From contig JALHOV010000013.1 of the NCBI GenBank assembly GCA_022842865.1, positions 1-32,781 of the forward strand: DNA of 32,781 nt, written 5' to 3'. The translations under genes and the position numbers were made by a program. This document shows, in pieces, positions 14,833 to 23,992 of the stretch. The notes beneath the pieces are model-generated. The model was given only the letters and a program-made list of their open reading frames with translations. It had not been told where the DNA came from and searched no databases. Source of the stretch: Vulcanimicrobiota bacterium. GTDB lineage: Bacteria > Vulcanimicrobiota > Xenobia > Xenobiales > JADMJV01. Every line of letters starts with the position of its first letter. Positions within the stretch are counted from its first letter, which is position 1.

Positions 14833-17205
14833 CTACTTTCCCTTCTCGCGCTTGCGCAGCAACAAGGGCGGCAACACCCGCGAGTCCATCGGATCGGGGG
14901 GCAAACCCATGTCATCGAAGTCGATTGAAGCCGGCGACTCCACCGGCTGAGAAGAAAAGGCCGACTTCATAGGCAGCCCAGGCGAGAAGGGCTCAAAATC
15001 CCCAGCCGGTTGGCGAGGGGGGGGTTCCTGACCGCCTGGTCGCTGCTGGTTGGCCTGGATCAACTCCCTGGCATGAGCGGCGAAGGCGCTGACCGGGTTC
15101 CCTGCTTTAGGCGGAGGAGTTCCCAGCACACGCCCCCCGCCTGGGGCCGGCGGCGGAGTGGGCGCCGCCAGCGGCACTGGCTGTGGCTGCGGGGCGTTGC
15201 CCGCGGCCAGCGCTGCCGCCGTCCCAGGAGGCTGGCCCAAAAGACCAGACCGGGGCGCAGGCTGAGGCACGGGCCTGGAGGGAGGAGCCTGAGGCGGCAC
15301 AGCAGGAGGGCCCGGCGGCTGCGCGGGCGCAGGCGGACGGGCAATTGCCGCAGGACGAACGGGAAGTTGCGGAACTCCAGGACGCGGAGGACCGGCGGCC
15401 GGGCGAGATGGAGCCGCCGGGGGTTGCGGGGGCGATTGCGGAGGGGCCGCCATGGGTGGAGGCGCGGGGCGCGCCGGTGAGCGGTTGGGTGGTGGGGGCG
15501 GCGGCGGCAAAGGAGCGGAGTAAGCGGGTGGGCGGGGCGCGGGGGCGGGTTCACTGGTTGGATGAGCAGCTCTTTCGCTGCTCACCTGGACATGGCACAC
15601 TCCGGCCCGGGGATGGCGCACATCCAACTGGACGCGACCGCTGCCCTGCACCAGCCATTCCACTTCGTAGCGGGCCTCCACCAGATCGCCCGACGTATAA
15701 GGGACCGGGGTTTCCAGCTCGTTGAGGCCCACACCCTGCAATTGATGTCCGTGGCTACGCTCTTTGCCCAACACCAGAGAGGTCGAGTGCTCCAAAATCA
15801 ACTGCAGCTCAAGCTGCTGGTGAGTTTCTCGTTGATTGCCGCGACAAACCCAGGTGGGCAGAAAGCCCCGGTTTTCCACCACAGCCCGCAGTTTGCGCAG
15901 CGGAGGGTAGTCCTCGCCCTCCTGCGCCTCGGCCCAACCCAGCGTCTCTTCCACAAATTCGGGCACGCTCAGGCGAGGCAGCGATTGAGCCACGCCCAAC
16001 ACCAGCTTGGAAAAGCGCTCCAATTCCGACTGCAGGAGTCCACCCGGAGGAGGATTGAGCCAGCTGTAAAGCCACTCCCAACCGCCCAGTTCTACCGGAC
16101 CCAACTGGGGGTGGTCAAAGGCTGTCCAGGGGTAAAAAGCGCCTGGACAATTTTGATCGAGCCAACGGATGACTCCCGCTTGCTCCGGTTCGTCCAAAGG
16201 TCGCTCCGGGTCAAACCGCTCGACACCCACCACTCGGGCCAGGTTCCAGGGCTCGGCCCGGACCACCAGCAAGCCCTGGTTTTGATGGGCCCACTGCAAA
16301 TATCCAGGGGACGAAGAATGACTGACGGTCAGTCCGGTCCATTCTTGCAGCTTGCGCGCCAGGCGCGCCATCAGGGGAGCATCGGCCGCGCAGGGTGCCG
16401 GCATAGAAAGCCCCGATCCCAGGTTTCCGAAGCTCACCACCGCGCCCAAATTCGCGTGGGAGCGGAAAAAATCTGCCACCACCCGAGTTTCCGGCTCCGA
16501 CAAGGGATAGGGCCCGCAAACCTGAGGATCCCAATCTCCGGCGGTGGGAAAATTTCGTTCCAAGTCCAGCCGGCTGCGCAGGCCGCCGTGAGTGGCACGG
16601 CCGCCGCCCTCGCACAATCCCTCCGGCATCAGCCGGTAAAAAGGCCCTTGCCGGTCGTCCGGACCACGCGGCACCATCAAACGAGCATCGCGCCGCGAAA
16701 CCTTCCAAGGGCCCAACGGGTCCACCTGACGCATTTGCAGACTGCGGCCGTCCCCGTTGGCGTCGCCTGGGCGCAGGCCGGCCAGACCGGGGGCCACCGG
16801 CCGAGTGGAAGACCAGCACCATTCTCCCGTATGCAAGCTCAGATCGCCGGCATCGGCGGCCAGGCGGGGACAGACGTAAAAGGTGACGTGGTCGAGTAAG
16901 TCGGTAATGACGGGGTCTCGCCCGTAATGGTCGGTGAGCTTGCGGACGAGTTCCAGGCAGGCCGAGGACCCCAGCAGTTGTCCACCCCTCCAGCCCCCGT
17001 CAATCCAAAGCGCGGGCTTTTCATGTCCCTCGCCGGTGGCGTGATTGGTGATCTCGGCCATAAACAATGGCCGGCCTTCGTACGAGGTTCCGATGGTGTA
17101 GAGGCGCAACAGGTGGGGGGCGGCCTCTTCGGCAATGCGCAGATAATCGCCAATCTCGTGATTGACATAGTAGCGGTCGGTGGCTACGGCGGGGACGACT
17201 GGCAA
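14833..17205 (-). CDS. M14 carboxypeptidase-like protein lacking zinc ligands, with a long Pro-rich tail
   Basis: 790 residues. Residues 1-480 follow the zinc carboxypeptidase (M14) fold: YYVNHEIGDYL and IGTSYEGRPL at the N terminus, a GDANGDG...MRQVDPLG insert typical of bacterial members, DLERNFP (214-220, substrate-binding Arg217), and HPQLGPVELGGW. The zinc site is gone. The HxxE motif after DGG reads WRGGQ (Arg73 and Gln76), and the third ligand His is Gly260 in SFGNLGSG. The catalytic Glu equivalent (Glu318) remains. Residues about 555-720 are a Pro/Ala-rich low-complexity linker, and a charged tail ends in KREKGK. No signal peptide is visible. Binding or scaffolding is therefore likelier than proteolysis. 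TTG start with GAGGA upstream; stop codons further upstream rule out a longer protein. Confidence 0.82.
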   Translation of the reverse strand: MPVVPAVATDRYYVNHEIGDYLRIAEEAAPHLLRLYTIGTSYEGRPLFMAEITNHATGEGHEKPALWIDGGWRGGQLLGSSACLELVRKLTDHYGRDPVITDLLDHVTFYVCPRLAADAGDLSLHTGEWCWSSTRPVAPGLAGLRPGDANGDGRSLQMRQVDPLGPWKVSRRDARLMVPRGPDDRQGPFYRLMPEGLCEGGGRATHGGLRSRLDLERNFPTAGDWDPQVCGPYPLSEPETRVVADFFRSHANLGAVVSFGNLGSGLSMPAPCAADAPLMARLARKLQEWTGLTVSHSSSPGYLQWAHQNQGLLVVRAEPWNLARVVGVERFDPERPLDEPEQAGVIRWLDQNCPGAFYPWTAFDHPQLGPVELGGWEWLYSWLNPPPGGLLQSELERFSKLVLGVAQSLPRLSVPEFVEETLGWAEAQEGEDYPPLRKLRAVVENRGFLPTWVCRGNQRETHQQLELQLILEHSTSLVLGKERSHGHQLQGVGLNELETPVPYTSGDLVEARYEVEWLVQGSGRVQLDVRHPRAGVCHVQVSSERAAHPTSEPAPAPRPPAYSAPLPPPPPPPNRSPARPAPPPMAAPPQSPPQPPAAPSRPAAGPPRPGVPQLPVRPAAIARPPAPAQPPGPPAVPPQAPPSRPVPQPAPRSGLLGQPPGTAAALAAGNAPQPQPVPLAAPTPPPAPGGGRVLGTPPPKAGNPVSAFAAHARELIQANQQRPGGQEPPPRQPAGDFEPFSPGLPMKSAFSSQPVESPASIDFDDMGLPPDPMDSRVLPPLLLRKREKGK

Positions 17206-17262
17206 AGGTTCCTCGTCAAGTGCGGTCGGTATTTGCTCTCAGGGGCATTAACCGCTCCTTGT

Positions 17263-18240
17263 CTATTCGACCTGATAGTCCTGATCTTCTTCCAAGTCCT
17301 CCAAAAGGGTCAACAACTCGTAGCGGAAGTCCGCACAAGGACGCGCCAGCATGCGCAGCCCGGCCACCAGCAAGAACCAGCCCTGATTCAGTGCCGAAAC
17401 CTGACGGCTCTGAGTGTAGGATTGCAGCATTTCCAGGGCCTGGCGGAGATTCTGCAGGCCGCCGAAAACCTGCTCGTAGCCTTCCACCAACTCGCGCGGA
17501 AGCCACTGCTCCTGCTCCTCCCAGCGCGGGATGTCGCGCAGACGGCCCTGAATCTCGACCACCTGGGAACGCAACTGGTCAATGCGAACACTCCAGTCGC
17601 CCAAGGGCGTCCCGCCAGCCACCAGTTTCTGGGTGTCGCGGTAGAACTGCAGCCAGGGATCGGCCACCTCATAAAACTCCTGGTCGACCTGAAACTCATC
17701 GCTCACCTCCCCCAGCGAGGCCTGGCAGCCTGAACATTCGGGATGTCCAGGGGGGGTGACAGCACCGCAGTGGTTGCATACGCGGCTGGTTTCGTGGCGC
17801 ACCACTCGGCACAACTCGATCCACCAGGCTTCAAGTATGATGATGGCCTGCTTACAGCGATCGATGCCCTGATTGACCCGGGGCAGATCTCCCTGGGAGA
17901 AACACGAGACCATCTCAGAAAGGCCGTCCGAAAACGATAGCAACGCCTGGGTGGACAGGCTCCCCAGGGCGGCCTGCGGAAAGGTCAGCGGCAGCGAATG
18001 AAGCAGTTGCTGGTGCAGAGCCAGGTAGACCTGGAGCCGGTTGGCCACGTCCTGGATCGAATCGACGAAACCGTGGTCATCCACCACGCCGGCCGTGTAG
18101 CGACGAGCGATGCGGATGAACTCACTCATGCCCGGCGAGAGCGTCTCATCAGGGAAGGGGTCTGTTTCGATATCGGGCAGCACCGAATCATCGCCGCCCC
18201 AGGCTTCGACCAGACTGGTCAGATACGGATTATCGGCCAT
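17263..18240 (-). CDS. Helical protein with a central zinc ribbon, function unknown
   Basis: 325 residues, family not recognised. The centre holds a four-cysteine zinc ribbon (Cys155, Cys158, Cys169, Cys172; pattern CNHCG...CSGCQ). Both flanks are predicted to be long amphipathic helices, with an acidic C terminus (LLEDLEEDQDYQVE). No signal peptide or membrane helix is visible, so it should be cytoplasmic. It lies 57 bases upstream of the carboxypeptidase-like gene and 59 bases after the sensor gene on the same strand, so it may share their transcript. A scaffold or adaptor role is possible but is only inference. Confidence 0.7.
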   Translation of the reverse strand: MADNPYLTSLVEAWGGDDSVLPDIETDPFPDETLSPGMSEFIRIARRYTAGVVDDHGFVDSIQDVANRLQVYLALHQQLLHSLPLTFPQAALGSLSTQALLSFSDGLSEMVSCFSQGDLPRVNQGIDRCKQAIIILEAWWIELCRVVRHETSRVCNHCGAVTPPGHPECSGCQASLGEVSDEFQVDQEFYEVADPWLQFYRDTQKLVAGGTPLGDWSVRIDQLRSQVVEIQGRLRDIPRWEEQEQWLPRELVEGYEQVFGGLQNLRQALEMLQSYTQSRQVSALNQGWFLLVAGLRMLARPCADFRYELLTLLEDLEEDQDYQVE

Positions 18241-18299
18241 TGCCAGCGTTTCTCCCGGGCGCCCTTATTTGCCTTCTGGGGGGGACTGCGTCTCCCCGC

Positions 18300-20012
18300 T
18301 TAGAGGAGGTCGAAGGCGGCGAAGGCTTCCAGCGGGTCGACCACTTTGCGGGTGATCTTGAGCATGACGCTGGTGCCTCCGGGATGGGTGCACAGGTAGA
18401 GAGCATCGGCCATTTCCAGCAAAATCGAATAGCCCATGCCCAGCGAGGGGGCGGTCGAGTAACCGGCCGTCAAGACCGCATTGGGCAGATTGGAGAAACT
18501 GATGCCCGGGCCCCGATCTTCGATGAGAATGAAAGCCTCTTCATCAATGACCCGGATTTCCAGTCGACCCGACTCGGCGTGTTTGACCACGTTGCCGGCT
18601 GCTTCGGTCGCGCACAAGGCCATGTCGTGGCAGCGCTCCTCGGTGAATCCCTCCGCACCCAATGTCTTCTCGACGAAGTGGCGCAGATCAGGCACGTCGG
18701 CGTAGCTGCGAATGGGACGTTCGCCGGCGGACACCCCGGCCTGCGACCAAACTTCGTCAAACTCGGGCGGCTCGCACAGGAACAGTTTGCCGCTGGTGAC
18801 CGCCTGCAGAGCGTCCCGATAGAACTGGCGGCGCGAGGCTTCTTCCTGCAACTCTTCGGCCACATGACGGAAGTTGTCGATGGCTACGGCCATCGGGATG
18901 CTCAGCGAAATCAGCAGCGAAACCACTTCTCGCGAAAAATGGCCGGGGTCGGTGGAGACAAACCAGAGACAGCCGGTGGGGCGCCCTTGCACCTGAAGCG
19001 GCACAATGGCCAGTCCCAGCACACCCGACTCGCGCAGCACCTGCAGGGGGCCTTCGTTCTCTTTGTTCAGGTGACGATAGATGAGCGATTTGCGGTCCTG
19101 CATGGTTTTGCGGCACAAGTCCCCGATGACTTCGCGCACATTGTCTTCCAGCACCAAACCCGGGGAGTGACCATAGGGGCCGTGGTCCAGCCAGGCACCG
19201 GCGGCAGCCAGGTCCATCAGCTCAATGCTTCGCTGCAGCACCGTCTCCAGCGCCTGGTCGACGCTGGCTGCCTGACTGAGCAGCGTAGCCACAGTGTAGA
19301 GTACGAAGAGCTCGCGGCCTCGGTCGGAATCCTGTGTATTGCGAATGCCGCGCAGCACCAGCGAGGAGCCCAGCACCGACCCGTCCTTGGAAAGTCGCAA
19401 ATTCGGGTCGAGCTCGACCATTTGCCCGTTGACCAGGCTGACGGGCACGGCCGCCACCACGCCCGCCTGGTGCTGTCGGCGCAGCATGCGCAGTTGGGCC
19501 ACATCGCTGGGCTTGACGATCTGCTCCAGCGAAAGGCCGACCAGGTCATCCACGGCCAGCGACTTCTGCAGCGAAGTATTAGACCAGCGAATCAGATCCT
19601 GAGCATCCAGCTCGAGGATGCCGTCGCTCACACGATTGAGTAGCTTGCGGTAACGCTCGTGCACGGAAGCTTCAGCTCCGCGCGTTTCCCAGACCTCGCC
19701 CAGTTTGCGCAGCAGGGCCAACGGTGGTTTTTGCGCGCCCACTCGCACACGCCAGTGGTAGAGCAACTTGGGCTGATCGTTTGGGCGGAAGATGCCGCTG
19801 AGCACGTAGCCGGCTTCGTCGGCCACACTCAAAGCGGCGTCGCGCCGAGGGTGGCTTTCGGAAATCAAAATAAGATCCGGCGTCGCATTCTGAAATTCAC
19901 GACCCAGTTGAGTCAGGTTGGGGATCCTGGTGAGAGACGTTCTCTCCGCGCCTAAAGCCCCACCCAACCACTCTCCGGCTTGAGAGCGGTTTTCCATTAA
20001 CCAGACGTTCAT
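18300..20012 (-). CDS. PAS-GAF sensor with RsbW-type ATPase domain
   Basis: 570-residue soluble signalling protein. Residues 1-110 form an N-terminal domain with a receiver-like look (PDLILISES) but no convincing phosphorylation site. Residues about 118-225 fit a PAS domain (NRVSDGILELDAQDLIRWSN). Residues about 235-390 fit GAF (LFVLYTVATLLSQAASVDQAL...LGLAIVPLQVQGRPTG). Residues about 440-560 are an HATPase_c_2 domain with the N-box ATEAAGNVVKHA, the G1 box EDRGPGI and the G2-like GMGYSILLEMAD. No histidine phosphoacceptor region is seen, so it resembles anti-sigma-factor serine kinases of the RsbW/SpoIIAB type rather than a classical two-component kinase. Its partner switch proteins are not in the window. 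Confidence 0.8.
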   Translation of the reverse strand: MNVWLMENRSQAGEWLGGALGAERTSLTRIPNLTQLGREFQNATPDLILISESHPRRDAALSVADEAGYVLSGIFRPNDQPKLLYHWRVRVGAQKPPLALLRKLGEVWETRGAEASVHERYRKLLNRVSDGILELDAQDLIRWSNTSLQKSLAVDDLVGLSLEQIVKPSDVAQLRMLRRQHQAGVVAAVPVSLVNGQMVELDPNLRLSKDGSVLGSSLVLRGIRNTQDSDRGRELFVLYTVATLLSQAASVDQALETVLQRSIELMDLAAAGAWLDHGPYGHSPGLVLEDNVREVIGDLCRKTMQDRKSLIYRHLNKENEGPLQVLRESGVLGLAIVPLQVQGRPTGCLWFVSTDPGHFSREVVSLLISLSIPMAVAIDNFRHVAEELQEEASRRQFYRDALQAVTSGKLFLCEPPEFDEVWSQAGVSAGERPIRSYADVPDLRHFVEKTLGAEGFTEERCHDMALCATEAAGNVVKHAESGRLEIRVIDEEAFILIEDRGPGISFSNLPNAVLTAGYSTAPSLGMGYSILLEMADALYLCTHPGGTSVMLKITRKVVDPLEAFAAFDLL

Positions 20013-20085
20013 GAAGTAATCAATACACCCACAGGCCTCGACCCCCCTCGGGCCTCAGGGGGCACTTACCCAGACATGGAAAATC

Positions 20086-20922
20086 TCAAGCCCCCAAGAG
20101 GTAAACGAAGACGGTCAGGTTCCACAAGGTATGCGTCAACACGGCCGCCGGTAGCCCCGCGCCCCAGCGCACCCAGGCGAAAACCACCCCCAGCCAGATC
20201 AACTGGGGTAGCGCGGCGGGGTCAGCATGCACGAAGCCAAAGAGACAGGCCGAAAAAAGCAGGCGGCCCCAACCCGGACCGCTGAGCAGGCTGCGATACC
20301 AGCTCTCCTCGACCAGGGGGGTGAGCAGGCAGATCTGCAGCAGCCACAGCCCACGTTCGGCCAGTCCAGCGCGCAGCAGCAGTGGGACAGCTGGATTGCC
20401 GGAAGGGGGAGGATGAACCAGCAGCCCATAGGCGACGGCCCCCCCCAGACATAAGCAATAACCGGCCCACACCCAGCGCGGCCAGGCCTTCGAGAACTTC
20501 CAGCCCAGTTGGGTTCGCCAGGGCCAAAGCCAGACCAGCATCCAAAAGCTGTAGAGAATCTGCTGGCCGAGCGGCGGCGCCCCTCTCCAAAGGGACATCC
20601 ATAAATAGGCTCCCAGATACACCCCCAGATAGGCCAGCGCGGACCTGTCCAGGGGGACGGCGCCGGGCCGGGGAGTGGGCCAGCGAAGCCGGGCCGCCCA
20701 GTAGACCCCGGCCAGAAAGACGAACCCAACCGGGACCAGCCAGGCCGGGTTCATGTGCGCAAAACGCTCCAACCACTGATCAGTGGGATCGAATCCGCCC
20801 GTTTCCAGAACCCGATGCTGCCAGCGCGCTCTGAGCAGGAGGAGCCACAGCGGCGCCAGACTCAAAAGGAGCAAACGCCGAAACAACAGCGAATCTGGCG
20901 CGTCAGTCCGGGGCACGTCCAT
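20086..20922 (-). CDS. CPBP-family intramembrane metalloprotease (CAAX protease-like)
   Basis: 278 residues with about eight hydrophobic helices. The three family motifs are present in order near the C terminus: EESWYR (EExxxR), FGFVHAD (FxxxH) and HTLWN (HxxxN/D). These form the metal and catalytic site of CPBP/Rce1-type membrane proteases. In bacteria such proteins process or protect against peptides or regulate membrane signalling; the substrate here is unknown. It is 73 bases upstream of the sensor gene on the same strand and divergent from the small gene at 20997. Confidence 0.88.
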   Translation of the reverse strand: MDVPRTDAPDSLLFRRLLLLSLAPLWLLLLRARWQHRVLETGGFDPTDQWLERFAHMNPAWLVPVGFVFLAGVYWAARLRWPTPRPGAVPLDRSALAYLGVYLGAYLWMSLWRGAPPLGQQILYSFWMLVWLWPWRTQLGWKFSKAWPRWVWAGYCLCLGGAVAYGLLVHPPPSGNPAVPLLLRAGLAERGLWLLQICLLTPLVEESWYRSLLSGPGWGRLLFSACLFGFVHADPAALPQLIWLGVVFAWVRWGAGLPAAVLTHTLWNLTVFVYLLGA

Positions 20923-20996
20923 GCGGTGCTAGTTTCTCAGAGCCCTTTTCTGGCCTGCACAGCTGCCAAAGTTCTCACATCAAGGAGCCCTTTCCG

Positions 20997-21248
20997 ATGC
21001 AAAACAGAAAACAAGAGCTGCTGAAACTAATACGCAGCACTCTGCGCCAGGAATGGGACCCCGAGTATTACGCCTACGCAGACCAGGTCTTTAGCAGGTT
21101 AATCCAACGCTGGGAACCGGCCAAAATTGCCGACTACCTGCATCAAATCGCCACCGAACATATTGGTATGAAGGCGACCCGCTATCAGTTGTCCCTCGAG
21201 GTGGCCAACAAGCTATCGGAAGCCTCACAGGAATACCTGACCGACTAG
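20997..21248 (+). CDS. Small DUF1871-like hypothetical protein
   Basis: 83-residue acidic, helical cytoplasmic protein. The pattern IRxxLRQEWDP, then IADYLHQIATEHIGM, resembles a widespread family of short proteins (DUF1871/YugE-like) whose members have EWDP and an EYLxxIETEHMGL-type motif. Such genes often occur beside toxins or polymorphic loci as presumed immunity-like proteins, but no toxin is adjacent here. The ATG has AAGGAG ten bases upstream (20982-20987). Its TAG stop is complementary to the TAG stop of convergent sdhB: both use the palindrome CTAG at 21245-21248. Confidence 0.75.
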   Translation: MQNRKQELLKLIRSTLRQEWDPEYYAYADQVFSRLIQRWEPAKIADYLHQIATEHIGMKATRYQLSLEVANKLSEASQEYLTD

Positions 21249-22024
21249 GGAGCCAGGCTGGCCATCATGTAGTCACGGCGCATCTGGGCGATGTGGTTGA
21301 TGCCGATTTCCTTGGGGCAGACGGCTTCGCATTCGCCGTGGTTCGAGCAATCGCCAAAACCGAGACGATCCATCTCTTCCACCATGGCCACCACGCGCTT
21401 TTTGCGCTCGGGCTGGCCCTGGGGCAGCATGGCTAGCTGGGTGATCTTGGCCGAGGTGAACAGCGCAGCGGACGCATTGGGACAGGCGGCCACGCAGGCG
21501 CCACAGCCGATGCAGGCTGCCGCGTCCATGGCTTTGTCGGCCGATTCTTTGCCCACCAGAATCGAGTTGGCGTCGGGAGCGGCGCCGGCATTGATGGAGA
21601 CGTACCCTCCGGCGGCAATGATCTGGTCAAAGGCGGTGCGGTCGACCACCAGGTCTTTGATGACCGGGAAGGCCTTGGCTCGGAAGGGCTCGACGGTGAT
21701 GGTCGACCCCGCGGGGAAATCGCGCATGCGCACGGCGCAGGTGGTGCAGCCGGAATGAGGACCGTGGGCCACACCGTCGATCACCAGGCTGCACATGCCG
21801 CAGATGCCCTCGCGGCAATCGCTGTCAAAGGCGATCGCGTCCTTGCCTTCTTTGACCAGCTTTTCGTTGAGCACGTCCAGCATTTCCAGAAAAGACATAT
21901 TGGGAATGATGCCCTCGACCGTGTAGGTCTGGAGACTGCCGGCCTTATCTTTACCGGCCTGACGCCAGGCGCGAATGGTGTAGCGCGAGCCTTGCTCTTT
22001 CTTTTGAGAAGTTTCCTGTGACAT
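21245..22024 (-). CDS. sdhB: Succinate dehydrogenase/fumarate reductase iron-sulfur subunit
   Basis: 259-residue cytoplasmic-face subunit that carries electrons from the flavoprotein to the membrane quinone site. The N-terminal [2Fe-2S] ligands are in CREGICGMC and the following HSGCTTC. The C-terminal clusters are in CIGCGACVAACPNAS and CEAVCPKEI. It is the last gene of sdhCAB, 12 bases after sdhA. The length and the CIGCGAC form match the SdhB of b558-type (Bacteroidetes/delta-proteobacteria-like) complexes. The stop overlaps that of the convergent small gene. Confidence 0.96.
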   Translation of the reverse strand: MSQETSQKKEQGSRYTIRAWRQAGKDKAGSLQTYTVEGIIPNMSFLEMLDVLNEKLVKEGKDAIAFDSDCREGICGMCSLVIDGVAHGPHSGCTTCAVRMRDFPAGSTITVEPFRAKAFPVIKDLVVDRTAFDQIIAAGGYVSINAGAAPDANSILVGKESADKAMDAAACIGCGACVAACPNASAALFTSAKITQLAMLPQGQPERKKRVVAMVEEMDRLGFGDCSNHGECEAVCPKEIGINHIAQMRRDYMMASLAP

Positions 22025-22036
22025 GGACTGGGCCTC

Positions 22037-23992
22037 CTACTTGTAATCGCGCTGCTGCAGTTTGATGGACTCAAAGTGCAGCGGTTCTTTGTGGAGTTCG
22101 GGCTGGCTTACGTCGCCGGTGTATTTCCAACCGGCCACGTAGCAGAACTTGTCGTCGTCGCGCAGAGCCTCGCCGTCCTTTTGGTATTCCTCGCGGAAGT
22201 GACCGCCGCAAGATTCCTCGCGGTTCAAGGCGTCGATGGCCATCAGTTCGCCCAATTCCAGATAGTCGGCAACGCGACCGGCGAATTCGAGGTTCTTGTT
22301 CAAGGTGTCGCCCTTGCCGTCGACTTTGACTTTCTTCCAGAACTCGGCCCGCAGGGCCTGGATCTCTGAGATCGCCTTCTTCAGACCCTCGGCGTTGCGG
22401 CCCATGCCGACGTGATCCCAGACGATCTTGCCCAGCGCCCGCCAGAACTCGGTGGGAGTAGTGTCGCCCTGGACGCTCAGCAGCTTGTCGGTCATTTCCT
22501 GCACCTTAGTCACGGCTACCTTGAAGGCTTCGTGCTCGGTGGTCAGGTTGTCGGCCGGCTGCTTGCTGGCCAGATAGTTGCCCAACGTGTAGGGAATCAC
22601 GAAATAGCCATCGGCCAGGCCCTGCATGAGCGCCGAGGCACCCAGGCGATTGGCGCCGTGGTCGGAGAAGTTGGCTTCTCCGAGGGCGAACAAACCGGGG
22701 ATATTGGTCATCAAATTGTAGTCCACCCAAAGGCCGCCCATGGTGTAGTGCGAGGCAGGGTAGATGCGCATGGGCACCTTGTAGGGGTCCTCGTTGGTGA
22801 TTTCGTGATACATCTGAAAAAGGTTACCGTAGCGCTCTGTGATGGTCTGCCTGCCGAGTCGCTTGATGGCATCCCGGAAGTCCAGGTAAACGGCTTTCCC
22901 GGTCAGACCCACACCCTTGCCGTTGTCGCATTCGAGCTTGGCGGCGCGGGAAGCGATGTCGCGCGGCACCAGATTGCCGAAGGCCGGGTAACGGCGCTCC
23001 AGGAAGTAATCGCGATCGTCCTCGGGAATTTCGTTGGGCTTGCGCTTTTCCCCCGGGGTTTTGGGCACCCAGACGCGGCCGTCGTTACGCAGGCTTTCGC
23101 TCATCAAGGTCAGTTTGGACTGATAGTCGCCCTCCTGCGGGATGCAGGTCGGGTGAATCTGGGTGTAACAGGGATTGGCGAAAAGCGCGCCGTGCTTGTG
23201 GCAACGCCAGGCGGCCGTCGGGTTGGAGTTGACGGCGTTGGTCGAAAGATAGAACACCGTGCCGTAACCACCGGTGCACAGCAACACCGCATGGCCGGCG
23301 TAGGTCTCCAGCTTGCCGTTGATCAAGTTGCGCACCACGATACCGCGAGCCTTGCCATCCACCATCACCAGCTCGAGCATCTCGCGGCGGGTGTAGAGGG
23401 TCACGGTCTTTTCGTGAACCTGGCGCATCAGCGAGCTGTAGGCCCCCAGCAGCAACTGCTGTCCGGTCTGGCCACGGGCGTAAAAGGTGCGTGAAACCTG
23501 AGCGCCACCGAAAGAGCGGTTGGTCAGAGCGCCGCCGTATTCGCGAGCGAAGGGCACACCTTGGGCGGCACATTGGTCGATGATGTTTACCGAGACTTCG
23601 GCCAGCCGATGCACATTGGCTTCGCGGGCGCGATAGTCGCCGCCCTTGATGGTGTCATAAAAGAGGCGGTAGACGCTGTCGCCGTCGTTGGCGTAATTTT
23701 TGGCGGCGTTGATGCCACCCTGAGCGGCCACGCTGTGGGCGCGACGCGGGGAATCCTGGATGCAGAAATTGAGCACATTGTAGCCCATTTCGCCCAGGCT
23801 GGCCGCGGCGGCGCCACCGGCCAGGCCGGTGCCTACCACGATGATGGTGTACTTCCGCTTGTTGGCCGGATTGACCAACTTCATGTGGCCCTTATAGTCA
23901 GTCCATTTGTTTTCCAGCGGCCCGTCCGGGACGTTGGAATTCATCAGAGGTGAGGCCACCGCTCTCAGGTCTTGTTCCAGGGTCGTGCTCAC
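22037..23992 (-). CDS. sdhA: Succinate dehydrogenase/fumarate reductase flavoprotein subunit
   Basis: 651-residue catalytic subunit of complex II, oxidising succinate to fumarate with covalently bound FAD. Visible are the dinucleotide fold [15 protein letters not shown], the flavin-attaching His in [15 protein letters not shown], the active-site region with HPTCIPQ, the [12 protein letters not shown] motif, and [15 protein letters not shown]. The length suits the b558-type complexes, longer than E. coli SdhA (588). GTG start at 23992 overlaps the sdhC TGA as GTGA, indicating translational coupling. No frameshift is seen. Confidence 0.97.
   Translation of the reverse strand: MSTTLEQDLRAVASPLMNSNVPDGPLENKWTDYKGHMKLVNPANKRKYTIIVVGTGLAGGAAAASLGEMGYNVLNFCIQDSPRRAHSVAAQGGINAAKNYANDGDSVYRLFYDTIKGGDYRAREANVHRLAEVSVNIIDQCAAQGVPFAREYGGALTNRSFGGAQVSRTFYARGQTGQQLLLGAYSSLMRQVHEKTVTLYTRREMLELVMVDGKARGIVVRNLINGKLETYAGHAVLLCTGGYGTVFYLSTNAVNSNPTAAWRCHKHGALFANPCYTQIHPTCIPQEGDYQSKLTLMSESLRNDGRVWVPKTPGEKRKPNEIPEDDRDYFLERRYPAFGNLVPRDIASRAAKLECDNGKGVGLTGKAVYLDFRDAIKRLGRQTITERYGNLFQMYHEITNEDPYKVPMRIYPASHYTMGGLWVDYNLMTNIPGLFALGEANFSDHGANRLGASALMQGLADGYFVIPYTLGNYLASKQPADNLTTEHEAFKVAVTKVQEMTDKLLSVQGDTTPTEFWRALGKIVWDHVGMGRNAEGLKKAISEIQALRAEFWKKVKVDGKGDTLNKNLEFAGRVADYLELGELMAIDALNREESCGGHFREEYQKDGEALRDDDKFCYVAGWKYTGDVSQPELHKEPLHFESIKLQQRDYK

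Noticed and set aside
15562-19643. Long plus-strand frames (445 and 467 codons) across the carboxypeptidase-like and sensor genes
   Set aside because: Same cause: shadows of well-supported minus-strand genes, His/Gln-rich composition and no domain.
20013-20085. CCCCCT/AGGGGG hairpin between the CPBP protease and sensor genes as a terminator
   Set aside because: No T-tract follows on either strand.
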